Notes: generated by a model not told the origin, from the letters alone. A stretch of 64,000 nucleotides of DNA from Adiantum capillus-veneris (GCA_014529385.2 CM043959.1:1832358-1896357); one strand, 5' to 3'. Positions 1-10,843 are shown, counted from the stretch's first letter. A program made the numbers and translations.

Positions 1-490
1 ACCTTTTTCATGTTGCATACATCCCGACTCATGGTGTCAAATTTCTCCTCTTTCAATACATGGTCATGCTCTACTTTTCTCATGTGCTCCTTCAAAGCAT
101 TAAAGTCCACAAGAGAGCATTTACATTCCTTGACTTCCTCTTCAAAATGCATCAACCATGTTGTTTGCATCTCAAGTGTCCTCTTGAGATTCTCATTCTC
201 AACCACAAGCACCCTTAGTGTGCCATTCTCCATTGCAAGTGCCCATAAGTCATTGGTTGGGTGGTTGTGTTTCTATCTCCACACTTAGGAGATTTTGGAT
301 CATTTTTCACAATGGTTGTGGACCTTGTTGAAGAAAAAGAACCCTTGCGAGTGTCGAAAGACACTGTAAGTAAAATAAGAGGAGAGATTCAACTTTCTTG
401 AATGTTTTGGCTTCACAAATGCTACTACAAAAATGCCTTCTATGCATAGAAGGATTTGTCCTCTTCGATTGAGGCTATATATCACCCAAG
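1..490 (-). mobile_element. LINE fragment 1 (ORF1 5' part)
   Basis: This stretch repeats 6245-6700 almost base for base, including the shared words CATACATCCC, TTTCTCCTCTTTCAATACAT and CAAGAGAGC. At 6245-6700 the sequence is the start of ORF1 of a minus-strand LINE, so this is the 5' part of another copy, cut by the window edge. Short translations here are shadows with no domain of their own. The copy ends near 490, shortly before a GA microsatellite. Confidence 0.7.
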
Positions 491-560
491 TTAAAGTTCA
501 GATGAAGAAGTTATGATCAAAAGAGTAAAGTGTTGTCTACTAGGTCAAAAAATGGGTGCA

Positions 561-564
<4 letters not shown>

Positions 565-633
<69 letters not shown>

Positions 634-640
634 GAGGGGG
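565..640. repeat. (GA)n microsatellite ending in a poly-G run
   Basis: About 29 uninterrupted GA units run from 565 and pass into a G-rich tail (GGGGGGGGGGGG, A, GGGGGG). Impure GA-rich sequence continues to about 830. The left boundary, CACTATGAGAGA, closely matches the boundary of the CT array at 6814-6916 read on the other strand (CCACTATGAGAGA). The 155-residue open frame here (poly Ser-Leu) is only the repeat translated. Confidence 0.95.
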
Positions 641-846
641 GAGAGAGAGGGATGGAGGGATAGACAGAGAAAGAGAGATAGAGGTAGAGAGAGAGAGTCC
701 GCGAGAAATGGAGAGAGAAGAGCAAAAAAGAGGGAGGGAGAACAGAAAGATATGGAGAGAGATAGATAAAGGGAAGAGAGAGAAAGAGAATAGGGAAAAA
801 AAGAAGGGATAGAAAAGAAAGATGTTTAGAGATATACATGGAGGGT

Positions 847-849
<3 letters not shown>

Positions 850-919
<70 letters not shown>
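850..919. repeat. (GA)n microsatellite
   Basis: About 35 perfect AG units with no interruption, 230 bp downstream of the first GA tract. No coding meaning. Confidence 0.95.
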
Positions 920-924
<5 letters not shown>

Positions 925-1029
925 AAGGCTATAGAGAAGGGACAAAGACATTTATGCAAATAGAGATTGTTTATAAATATAGGCTTGGGTGTCAGCTGAA
1001 ATATATCTAGATAGCATGTAAGCTCCAAT

Positions 1030-4000
1030 AGATTTTCCCAATGATGGCTTCAATCTCGTCATGCAAGGTGAGTTTGTTCTTGAGAATAGTTTAGGAGTGA
1101 ACCTTTGTTACTTGATTGCCCTTCAAGATTTGCCATGGTCAATCCTAGAGATTATGAGGTTTGTAGTAACAACGAGATGTTTGCCATTATTTCTGCTTTG
1201 GATGGCAACATTCGGATTTAGGTGAAAGATGGTGTGACATTAGGTGATCAATTTCAATTTGTATTGGATTCAACCTTGTCCACAAAGTTTATGTTGGTCA
1301 CAAATATGGGTGTGGGTATGTCCTCAAGCTCAAATGTTTTGATTGTGGAGGTATCTAACAGCTGCAAATGATGAAAAAGAAGGTTTTTGGCTGGAAACTC
1401 AACCAAGAAACTTCAGGAAACATTTTATGTTCGCCAGGAATCAACACAAGATGTTTGGATAGAAGAAGAAAAGAAAGACAACAAAATATCTTCGGGTTCA
1501 AACCAGGTAGAAAAAAACACAAAGTACAATGGAGTACATTGTGCTAAATAGCCATAAGTACCCCAAATTGACCTGAATGATTTCTAGGTGTTTGATTAAG
1601 AAAAAGGTAGGTGAAGTTCCCTAGGTGTACAATAGAGATTGAGTTTATGAGCAGGACGTTGTGGCGATGGTGTTCCCAAAATGTTGGGGATGGAGAAGAA
1701 GTATGATGGCCATTGTTGGGTCAAGCTTGTTCATTCTAGAATGAGGTATCCACCTTTAATCCAGAGAAGTAAATGTGGTGAACATCTCGTTTGAAAGAAT
1801 AGCTCGTGCTCGATCCATGCAATGAGCAAACGACCAAAGGAAACTTCTTGGATAGGGAAGTTGCTAACTTCAATTTCACCAATTGGTATGTTGAGCTCTG
1901 GAAACAAAACAGGATGATGCTTCCAATGTGATTAGAGTCTAGTTCTCCTTTGAGAGTGTTCTTGTGTTGTCTATTACTTACTCGTCTCGCTGACTACAAC
2001 TGGACTTAGTTGTTCATTCACATTGGTAACCATAACCACCCCGTCACAAAGGGAGTTTTGTGGTGAGCAATTCAACAAACAAGAGAACATGTGTCTCATG
2101 TGGTGTCGAAATCACCAATGACTGGACCTAGGCATTTGCAATTGAATCTTGTATAGTAGATGGTTATGGGAGCGATAGTTGAAGAAAACGAGGAGCATCT
2201 CGTGTCAAACTAGTAAATAGAATGCGACAAGACGGGAGTGGGGACTTGTGAAGAACATGTCTACGATCATGTACGTAGGGTAGTGGGGTGGACAACAATG
2301 GCAGCACATGTCTACGATCCTACGTAAGGACAACTCCACAACTGCCTACTTTTTCTTCGTTCATTTTTAGCTTTGTTTAATGATTAAACTTTGTAGGATT
2401 CAAGAAATGAAAATGTTCCAATCTACAAGATGGAGTAAGAAGACACACATGCGTAGATAATGTTCTGGGAAATGATGAATTCAATGTTGTTGGATAGCGG
2501 ACACCGTCCAATTGATTTTAGAGGATTTCATGGAAGATGAGGCTAGAGCAAATTGGAAACATATTTGAATTGTATTTAACGGAGGACCTGACAATGTTAT
2601 GGAAGGAAAAGAACGCTCATGCTTCTTTCATTGGCAGCAAAGTTTGCAGATTCACACCATGCAATACGTGCATTAAAATTTCCAAGATGAGCACAAGCGT
2701 ATGTGTGAATTGTGGCGTTTTGCAAGGATCAAAGAAGAGGTACCCACCTCGTACATGAGTTTTACGAGCTTGGTGGACTTATGGCAAAGTGTCCAATTAT
2801 AACTTGTTGCAAATGCTAAGTAACCCTCGTTGCAGAAAACACTTTGTTGGGGTAAACATTGCCAAACACTTTTTTGATAAGAGTCTTGTATTTTAGAGCT
2901 CAAATGCAATCCCATAATAGCAATATGTTGCAGGAAGTGGACAATCTGTCGTACATTTCGACTACAAACCTTGTTGAAATAAAGCACACGAGTTGACTTG
3001 CTGGCAATGGAAACAAAGAAATGTTGAGCTTGTAGGATGCATTCTTGTCTGACCTATCAAACGCTTTTCTTCAAAGTGTGAAGATGCTTGCTTTTTTCGA
3101 GGGTAGATATCAAAGAGATGGATCGTCTGCATAAAAACTTGCTCGTCGGGCACAACAAGGCCGAGCACTAGACCCAATTGCTATGGCTAGAGATATCGAG
3201 GATGGAATAAGAGGTACACCACTCTATCAACAACCGACAATGGAGGGAGAGAATATTATAGTAGCCAGTAAGCAAAAACAGGTTGGGATAGTGAGTTGTG
3301 AGGAGGAGAATGCTTCACATCGACTTGAGTACCTCACTTAAAACATCCTGCGAACTCGTAGCGGTTTCCAAGCAACTACGAGAGTGGTTGATCAAGTAGT
3401 CAAAGAACACAACGGTGAGCTAGTGGTTGAGGAGACATACATTCATAAGACAATGTGGGCAATCCGTCATATACCAAAGGGAAGCAAGGTTCAATGTCAA
3501 GGGTGGTTAGGATCTAGAATCGATAAATGAAAAAAAATTATAAAGAACACTGGTGCATGCATTGTTGCACCATCCTTTCGGGAAGCTTGGACATGCAAAA
3601 TGTGTGATGTTAGTGCTCACGGTAATGGCTCAAAGGCACAATTTATGTGGTTCTGCAATGATAGTGTGGATCACACGTGGAAAATCTATAACACAATCAC
3701 TCAATGCCTTGTAAGAGTCCCAAGTATATGGCCAATGGAAATTGGAGCAAACATGACTGCTTCAGAGTTCCTAGAATTGGAGACATGAGGCTTCATAGTA
3801 AAGAAGGTTGCAGTTAAGGAAACCAATAATGTGCATTATTGGCTAGGAGTATCAATACAAGACTCCAAGAGAGTTGAGTCAGTAGTAACCATGGAAGCCC
3901 GGATTGTGCAGCACACTGTCTTGAAGGCAAGCATGTATGAAAAATTCATGGTAGAGACATCTTCTTCACAAATCCGGGGTAAGAGGTATGAAGTTAAAAA

Positions 4001-4289
4001 ATCTAGCCGGAGCATGTGGAAAATGGGCCCGACAAGCCCAAGCAAGGCCATCAATCCTCATCAAGTGAGAGGCCTAGTAGGCTATGGACTAGGACCACCA
4101 AGCAAAATCTATATACTTTTCTAAACAATGAGCTGATGGCACCTAGTTAACATTAATGTAGTTGGCCATGGTAAGGCTAAAAAGAGAAGACAATGGTGGA
4201 ACATCTCATGGTGGAGGAAGAACGCAACCTACAATTAAATATAGCTCAAAACCAAGCATAATCAACATGTCCTACCTCAAGAGATTCAC
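1030..4289. other. Unassigned degenerate sequence
   Basis: No open frame longer than about 100 codons and no domain that I recognise. Short frames at 2537-2758 (plus; several Cys pairs, CNTC and CVNC), 3600-3788 (plus) and 3831-4124 (plus) show no family signature. The base composition resembles the decayed mobile elements on either side, so old transposon remnants are the most likely content. No LTR, terminal inverted repeat or target-site duplication was visible. Confidence 0.4.
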
Positions 4290-4784
4290 CAATGCAAAGG
4301 TGCATCTCACGAATGAAAGATAGAATACGAACATACCTTTGTTGTAGTAGATTTTGGAAAAGGTAACAACTTTGAAGTTATTTTGGGGTAACCCTTCATG
4401 TGTCAACTCAAGATGGTTCAAGATTGCGGCTATGACCATCTCTACTTATGGCACAAGGAAATCACAACTAGGGTCAACCCAAAGAACCATAGTTACAAAA
4501 AGTAAACCGAATCCAAATAGAAGACTTTGTTATCACTATAGATGCGAAAACACATTTTCTTGATTGGCTAGTGAGAGATGCATATATTTGGATGCGTGGA
4601 GCATCGAAATGCGAGAGCCTTAGAAGGGAGGATTTCATCCTAGAGCGCTCGATAGAAGATAATTACTACGTGAAGGAACCATTTCTAGAGGAGTCGTTTG
4701 AACCCTTTGGATGGGAGAAAGTACTGGCGATGCTAGATGTTTGTGTAAACGATGTGACCAATGCAACGTTTTATGACAATCTCA
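4290..4784 (+). pseudogene. Ty3/gypsy protease C-terminus and linker fragment
   Basis: The translation parallels element D at about 57340-57830. First comes an IEYEHTFVVVDFGKG-like stretch followed by an EVILG motif, the end of a retropepsin domain. Then comes a linker with RDAYIWMRGASKCESLRRE, a PFLEE...FEPFGWEKVLAMLD block and DVCVND, matching D's IWMYRASENGSLRRE, FEPFEWTQILATMD and DVCVNT. In-frame stops (for example after VILG) and the absence of reverse transcriptase make it a pseudogene fragment. It is joined directly to the 3' end of an oppositely oriented LINE at about 4784, and the same junction recurs inverted at about 31530. Confidence 0.75.
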
Positions 4785-4826
4785 ATCGATGCATAGACCA
4801 AAGAGAGTTGGTGACAATGGCCATCC

Positions 4827-5555
4827 TTATTTAACCTCAATAATGCTTACAAAAATTTCAAAAATTCCTCTTCCCATGCGCAATTGACACATCACCTTCT
4901 CATAAATTTGAGAAACCGCAAGCATAAACTCACTTCGCACTTGAAGTTCTTCCATCCTTCTTGACAAATCATTATGTGTAATCATATCAAAGGCTTTCTT
5001 AAAGTCCACAAAACAACAATACAATCGCTTGACTTTCAACCGACTTACCTCCATGAGATCGCGAAGAGTGACAAGATGACCAATGGTTCTACAACATCAA
5101 CAAAAAATCGCTTGTCCTTTTGCACGCTTATCATTCTCTTCAGCCCAATCACTCAATTTTATCTCCATTATGCACCCAAACAACTTTGTCATAAGAGACC
5201 CAATTATTATAGCTCGGTAGTTGTTTACATTCTTTATATCCCCTCCTTTATGTAATGGCTTGACCCAATTAGTACTCCAATCATAAGGCATACCATGCTG
5301 AAGTGCAATGTCCTCTTCTAAAATAAAAAATGGCCGATCTCTATCCATGTAAGCATAAAAGGGGGAATCATGATGAGGAATGTTGCAACCGGCTACAAAA
5401 ATGGGTGCTCTTTTTGGTGTCATAATTTTAAACCATACATAACGTTTGTACTTGTCATCTTTCAGAATTGATACAAAATATTTCAATCCTTTCTTAACCA
5501 TACATGCTACCCCTCCTTGCCATCTTTGTTGCTTAAGACTCTTTGACCATGTCAA
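4827..5555 (-). pseudogene. LINE ORF2 remnant: endonuclease-RT deletion fusion
   Basis: The upper part (5555-5310) is the N-terminal half of an APE-type endonuclease (MVKKGLKYFVSI, FVAGCNIPHHDSPFYAYMDR). At about 5310 it passes directly into RT sequence (ALQHGMPYDWSTNWVKPLHK, GGDIKNVNNYRAI, GSLMTKLFGCIME). After a stop, the frame at 5054-4827 carries the RT block CCFVDFKKAFD with its catalytic-type Asp. In intact LINEs these blocks lie several hundred residues apart, and here about 450 codons are gone. No YADD box remains because the copy ends first. Not functional. Confidence 0.75.
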
Positions 5556-5741
5556 TGACTATACATGGTTATCCTCCAAGTTGTTAATCCTTTGTGTATC
5601 ATACTCCCAAGTTTCAACAAGGAGTACAACATTGGCTTTGCTTGTTAGTTCATCAATGCCAACCCCCGCATTCCATGGGTATCCATTGCAATTCCAGAAG
5701 CATATTTTCAATTGTACCTCGGCCTCATAGGTGGTGCATCC

Positions 5742-6371
5742 CTATTTGCTTGAGGGACTTGCCTCCTCCTTGGACACATTTTCTTCATGAGAGATCTCCT
5801 TGTTTTTCATATTCTTTTCCTCATATGCCTTGCGATGCATATTTTGTTGCTTAATAGTGCGATCTTCACATACAAAACGTTTTGTATCCCTCAAATAGAT
5901 CCAACTATTATCAAGGATAATCTTTCGATTGGTCTCATCCGGCATGGTACATACATATGGCCGTTCTCCCGAGTGAGAAGATCCTTGCTCACCCACTCTA
6001 TGTGCTCCATAGACCATAACTCCGGGCTTGCCAAAGTGGGTTTTGAAGAAATCTTCAATAAAAATGGCAAGAGAAGGAGACATCTCTAACTTCTCTTCAA
6101 GAATTCCATGAATAACAATGTTCTTGGAACGTCGCTCCCGTTCCTTCAACTCCTCCAGTTCCACGTTCTCAACATTCTTTGTTTGAGCCATAGCTTGCAT
6201 GATGGAAGAATTAGGAACCACATTGCTACCACATACATCAACCCAAAACTTGTTTGTATATACATTTTTCATGTGGCATACATCCCGGCTCATAGTGTCA
6301 AATTTCTCCTCTTTCAATACATGGTCATGCTCTACTTTGCTCATGGGCTCCTTCAAAGCATTCAAGTCCAC
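5742..6371 (-). pseudogene. LINE ORF1-like nucleic-acid-binding protein
   Basis: A 209-codon frame. The N-terminal part is charged and probably coiled coil (LKEPMSKVEHDHVLKEEK). It is followed by ELEELKERERRSKNIVIHGI, the pattern found in LINE ORF1 proteins just before their RRM-like fold, then IEDFFKTHFGK and AHRVGEQ, and a Lys/Glu-rich tail (KAYEEKNMKNKEISHEENV). ORF1 proteins of this kind bind LINE RNA. The reported start is GTG, and the first ATG is ten codons in (MSKVEHDHV). The original protein may have begun further upstream, since homology with the fragment at 1-490 continues 5'. The closing residues recur at 21370-21462. Confidence 0.65.
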
Positions 6372-6810
6372 AAGAGAGCGTTTACTTTCTCTTCAAGTTG
6401 CATCAAACGTGTTGTTTGCAGCCCAAGTGTCCTCTTGAGATTCACATTTTCAACCACAAGAACCCTTAGCGTGACATTCTCCATTGCAAGTGCTCGTAAG
6501 TTTTCACCTTGTTTGTTTACGATCTCTTGCAACTATACCAAATATGCCACGATCATGGTTTTTGATGTCATTGGTTGAGTGGTTGTGTTTCTATCTCCAC
6601 ACTTTAGGAGATTTTGGATCATTTTCTACAATGTTTGTGGACCTTCTTGAAGAAGAAGAACCCTTGTGAGTTTCGGAAGACATTGTATGTAAAATAAGAG
6701 ATGAGCGTCAACTTTTGTGAACCTATTCACTTCAGACATGTTACTACAAAGACGCCTTTCATTACTCTGAAAATCTCTTCTATCAAACATCTCCGGCTCT
6801 ATCTCTTACA

Positions 6811-6920
<110 letters not shown>

Positions 6921-6921
6921 T

Positions 6922-8050
6922 GGGCGCTAGCGTCACGCTGCATATGAGGGAGTGTTGTGATGACATTCGTCGGCATTAGTAAAAAAAAATCATCTCTCTC
7001 TCTCTCTCTCTCTCTCATGCACAACGTCTTGGTGAGCGCTAGCACTTGTGTTTAGCTTGCACATAAAGAAACCAAATAGTAGAGAAGCCAATAGGGAAGT
7101 ACTAATTAGCAAACCAACAATTCATTGAATTGAAATAGTAAGGGAATTGAGCCTAGCATACAGAACAAGGAAATTTTAATATAAAAACCTCTTCAAACAA
7201 AAAAGATGGTTAGGCAACCTGCTCTTACATTCAAAGGAAACACAATCTTCTTCCAACACCCTTTCTCTACACAATCACATCAAAGAAGTTCCAAATCCCC
7301 AAGAGAAAGATCTAGAGGCAAAGAGCCGATGCACCATGTTGAGAGCACAAGTTGGGTGCCAATTGCATCGAGAAGTTAGCAACACAATCATGTGGATAAG
7401 CTATGGAGAAGAAATCCCAAGCGGATATGGAAACTAAAACCCACAAAAGCAAACTTGGCAATGACTTGAAGAACTCTTCATATGTCTTCTACTTCACCAT
7501 AGATGAGGTAGATGAGCTTCTAACAGCATTGTTCTCATTGTTGCCATGTTGTGAAATTGCGTGCACCATAGCAAGCCGTTTCAAAAGACGGGTGAGTGAT
7601 TGCAAGCTTCAATGAACTACAGTTGTTGCCTTTAGGCACGACAATCACATATGACTCAATATTGGGTGCTAGCGCCAAGATGCATAGAAGGGAGAGTTGC
7701 CCGTTATGCCTCTCTCATATTGGGCACTAGCGCCATGCTTCATAGGAGGAAGAGCTGCCACCTACGTCCGTTTTTGGCCACCTGTCCCCCCCCCCCCCCC
7801 CCCCTTCCAAGGTGCCACCTTGCAACCGCTCCTCCGTGTCCTTTTGCCGGTTGCCCTCGACGCCCCCAGTTTCGACGATCACCACATGTCCCCTCCCTTT
7901 CATTTATGTTTGTTTTTACTAGTTTGTGGGCATGTGCCTACTCTTTATTTCCTTTTGTTTTCATTTGTTAAGCTTAAAAGAGGATCTTTGTGGATACTCG
8001 TTAACGAAACATTTTGGTCTCACTACTCTCTCAAAATGGGCGCTAGCGCC
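6922..8050. repeat. Dispersed GGCGCTAGCGCC palindrome, five copies
   Basis: Copies lie at 6922-6933 (GGCGCTAGCGTC), 7034-7045 (GAGCGCTAGCAC), 7665-7676 (GGTGCTAGCGCC), 7723-7734 (GGCACTAGCGCC) and 8039-8050 (GGCGCTAGCGCC, perfect). Most are preceded by CTCTC(T)CA plus a few bases and followed by a GCTGCATA-like word and GGGAGAG. The unit is therefore about 45 bp, with CT-rich sequence on one side and GA-rich on the other. Four copies differ from the perfect palindrome, mainly by transitions. Confidence 0.75.
6993..7016. repeat. (CT)n microsatellite, short
   Basis: Twelve CT units between AAATCAT and CATGCAC, 76 bp after the longer CT array. Both arrays are bounded by ATCATCTCTC and CTCTCAT, suggesting a common seed. 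Confidence 0.9.
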
Positions 8051-8138
8051 AAGCTGAAAAGGGAGAGAGTGATAACACAATTGAATGCTATCAACCAGTC
8101 TAATCTCGTTAGATACGCTCATTAGATTTTGCTTTATT
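7060..8138. other. Unassigned region with a C18 run
   Basis: No recognisable gene. Apart from three of the GGCGCTAGCGCC-type motifs, the only marked feature is a homopolymer of about 18 C at 7787-7804 inside a GC-rich stretch (about 7740-7890). A 70-codon frame at 7403-7615 and two overlapping frames at 7651-8125 have no recognisable motif. Confidence 0.4.
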
Positions 8139-8553
8139 TAAGGAAAAATTACCAAAATACCCCTGTGGAATTTCCCAAAATACCCCTAGAATTGCAAAAA
8201 TTTCCAGAATACCTCCAATATTTTGTCGTAAATTCCCAAAATGCCCCTAGTTGTGAGAGTAAATTTCTTTCAAGATCTATCTTTTTTGTTGCTTTTCATA
8301 AGAAGACTGATTGTCTATCAATACAAGATGCTAAAACTAGAATTTGAATTGATTATGTATGCTTTGGAGATGCATTGGTTCACTATTTTAGACCTAATTA
8401 CCTTTTTTACGGGTTAATTTGTGACAAATTACATACTAAGCAATCAAAAATGGATCTTAATTGTCAAAAAGTAATAAAGATTAGAAAATATTGAACTATC
8501 TAACTAAAATAGATACAAGGGTATTTTGGGAATTTCCACAAATTAGAGGGGTA

Positions 8554-9634
8554 TGTTGGACGGATACGCAGCGACGGACGTTAGCATAGCGAGAACTCAC
8601 CTAACATATAATGTCAACTGAGGACGGAGCTCGACTCGCAGGCGCGTGGAAGCAAGGATAGGGTGTCAATCTACAGTCGACCGACTCTTGACTAATTCCT
8701 ACAGAGGTCTCTACCCAATGTCTAAGCTACAACCTTCAAGGGTGCTTAAGAAGAGATTTCCTACAACACTTACAAGAGCCAAACACCCATCAAACAGTCT
8801 CGAAACGCCACAAAACTTGAAGGAGACCCTACTAACACCAATAGGTCGCTATCCCTAAGGTCCATGAACCAAAATCTCAACCCAAAGCACCCGGTGCAAA
8901 ATCGCGTAGGATGTCTGGCCGAAATTTTTAGGTCGTCGTTTCCGAAAACTAAAGTGCCTAATGTGTAGCTCTACTCAATGCGAACGCGTGAATATGTTGA
9001 AATGCAGAAATGGACAACGTATGCTCACCGAATCACCAGATGAAGTTCGTAGATGGAGCTGGCAAAACCAAACCGTACGCGTGCAATGTAGGTATTGGCG
9101 CGTAGCTCTCGTCGGGGGCAACACGCTACACTTGTCTGCACTCGATTCCGACCACTGGTACGTGCGTAGCGTCAAGAAGAAGCTCTCACTCTCTCTTGTA
9201 CACAGTACGCTCACTCACAGACAGTAGATCAGATTATTAGAAGTCTCCTTACAAAGCTTTAGGTTTTGGCTTATATACTAAGCCTTAGAAAACCTAATGT
9301 CCGACCAAAATGACCTTATTTGTTCTTAGGCTTCTATAGAGCTTAATTACAACACCGTGAGCTGGATTTGCTCATCCAACAAGCATCTGTGGCCAAAATA
9401 CAATTGTTGACTTAAAATATGGAGTTTCCGTAAACATTACAAAAGTGGCCGTAATGGCTCAAAATAATAATAACGAGATATTCGATGATGTCCATGAGCT
9501 TGTATCTTCACATTACAACATCCATCTTCGTCTTCATCACTTCATTAACATATTTATTTGGAATCTTTAGAGAATCTTTGAGTAATCTTCATGGAATCTT
9601 TGTGGAAGCGTTGTTGAAAGGTTGACCTGTCACA
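8554..9634 (-). repeat. Element A 3' LTR (left copy)
   Basis: It matches 18319-19388 throughout with scattered differences (a few percent by eye, so A is older than B). It contains a half-site of the leader palindrome at 8903-8916 (CGCGTAGGATGTCT). Short open frames inside (for example 8961-9227 and its antisense) recur at the same place in the other LTR and are not genes. The polypurine tract lies just inside the end (minus strand GGGGGAGAG, 9635-9643). Confidence 0.9.
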
Positions 9635-9650
9635 CTCTCCCCCTTCGAAG

Positions 9651-9670
9651 TCTTGTCGTACCCGACAAGA
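9651..9670 (-). ncRNA. Stem-loop upstream of the polypurine tract, element A
   Basis: A perfect 8 bp stem, TCTTGTCG/CGACAAGA, closes a four-base loop (GGTA in element sense). It lies about 10 bases before the polypurine tract. Equivalents with different stems occur in E (36997-37014), B (22984-23001) and C (46396-46415). Confidence 0.7.
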
Positions 9671-10079
9671 CCCCATGTCTGTAGTGGCCTTGATGAGTGC
9701 TTCATGTTTTGGTGTTGGTTGAAGCTTTTGTTGTTGCAGTTGCTTCTATTAGATGCTTTGTACGTTGTAGAGTTACCTTTTTCTTGTACATGTAGTGTAG
9801 TTGAAGCCATAGCTCTCCCCCTCCGATTGGTTGTTGTAGCGTGAATAGGTTGAGTGAGGTTTGTTGTTGCATCAAGTCATTATCTTGGTAGCTCTGTATT
9901 GTTTGTTCTTTGGGTGTCATCCTGCATGTGTACCTGAAATCTTGAAGCCTTTTTGAATTTTTTCTGGGCCGTTCCCCTTTGATCTTCTAGTTGATGAGCA
10001 TGTAGTTGTTTGGGGATGTCGTTGGTTTGCTTTTTTGTGTTTTTATAAGAAAAATAAAACAGTAAAAATAAAATGTGGC

Positions 10080-10840
10080 GTATATTACAAAATGAAGGTC
10101 TTGGATACCTGGATAGGACTAAAGGGAAAAACCCAGTGGGAAAAAAATGCTTTTAGTCACAATAAAATGTGAGGCTATATGTACTTATGTTTTGATGTAA
10201 CCAAGTTTTGTTGAGTTAAAGTACTTATGGCCGTATGGCTACTATTATTGAATGGATATACATTGGATAAGTGCTAATAGCTTGAAGTCAGAGTCATTGT
10301 TGTTGAGAAAATGCTCATGAAACCTGTTACCGCTTCGTCATCGTCATTTTGTTGTGTAAGTGCATGGGTGGAGCACAAATTGTATCAAATGCAAATGTCC
10401 AATGATGGGACATTGTATATGCTTGCACAGATAGATGCATGGGAAACAATATGTTGTGCGAGAAGAGTTTGAATGGGTGCTTCCAGGAGTGAACGTAGCT
10501 TAGAGAAGCAAAAATATATTTGACTTCAAGAGCTACCGTTATTCACAAGAAGGGTTTTGGTCGACGAGGTTTTTTCCACTCTCCTCACTGTGTTCATGTG
10601 CGTGAGTGTTTTCTGGACTACTCGGCCACTCCACCATTTAAAATAGTAAAGTTTGACTCTTATGGTCACCTCTTCCAGCATGAGTGACATGACTTTATGT
10701 ATGCTCAACTCTCCAACTTGAGCTTATATCTATTAGCTAGACTCATAGACCACATAGAAAATATTAGACTTGAAGCTTGGGCCTCATACTTTGCTCATTT
10801 AGTGGCTCACCTGCCCTACTCTAGACTCTTATGCCATGTA
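10080..10840 (-). other. Conserved non-coding 3' module of element A
   Basis: This stretch aligns by eye with 46640-47340 in element C. Shared blocks are GGGAAAAACCCAGTGGGA, ATGTCCAATGATGGGACAT (10395-10413; a hairpin with arms ATGTCC and GGACAT), ATGCATGG followed by AAACAATATG, and a series of ACTCTTATG, ATGCTCAA, TTGAGC and ACTCATAG words ending in TATGCCA. No long frame is shared. Parts recur in F (about 43200-43290) and the GGGAAAAAACCC block recurs in B (24315). Conservation without coding suggests an RNA or cis-acting role in retrotransposition, which is inference. Confidence 0.6.
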
Positions 10841-10843
10841 TTT

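Larger units (their letters stand above)
4785..6750 (-). mobile_element. LINE copy 2, internally deleted and 3'-truncated
   Basis: Read on the minus strand, this copy runs from a 5' region near 6750 through ORF1 (6371-5742) and the N-terminal endonuclease (about 5680-5330). It then jumps straight into the reverse transcriptase (about 5300-4830) and stops within the RT domain. The endonuclease C-terminus and RT N-terminus, present in the copies at 19628 and 30015, are missing. The three coding blocks share one frame. Loss of the 3' end is atypical, because target-primed insertion usually loses the 5' end. The 5' end abuts a CT microsatellite. Confidence 0.8.

Noticed and set aside
561-1028. 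155-codon minus-strand frame of Ser/Leu
   Set aside because: It is the GA microsatellite translated; no gene signal.
2537-2758. Possible small zinc-finger gene
   Set aside because: Cys pairs are present but there is no His/Cys spacing of a known finger, and the surroundings are degenerate.
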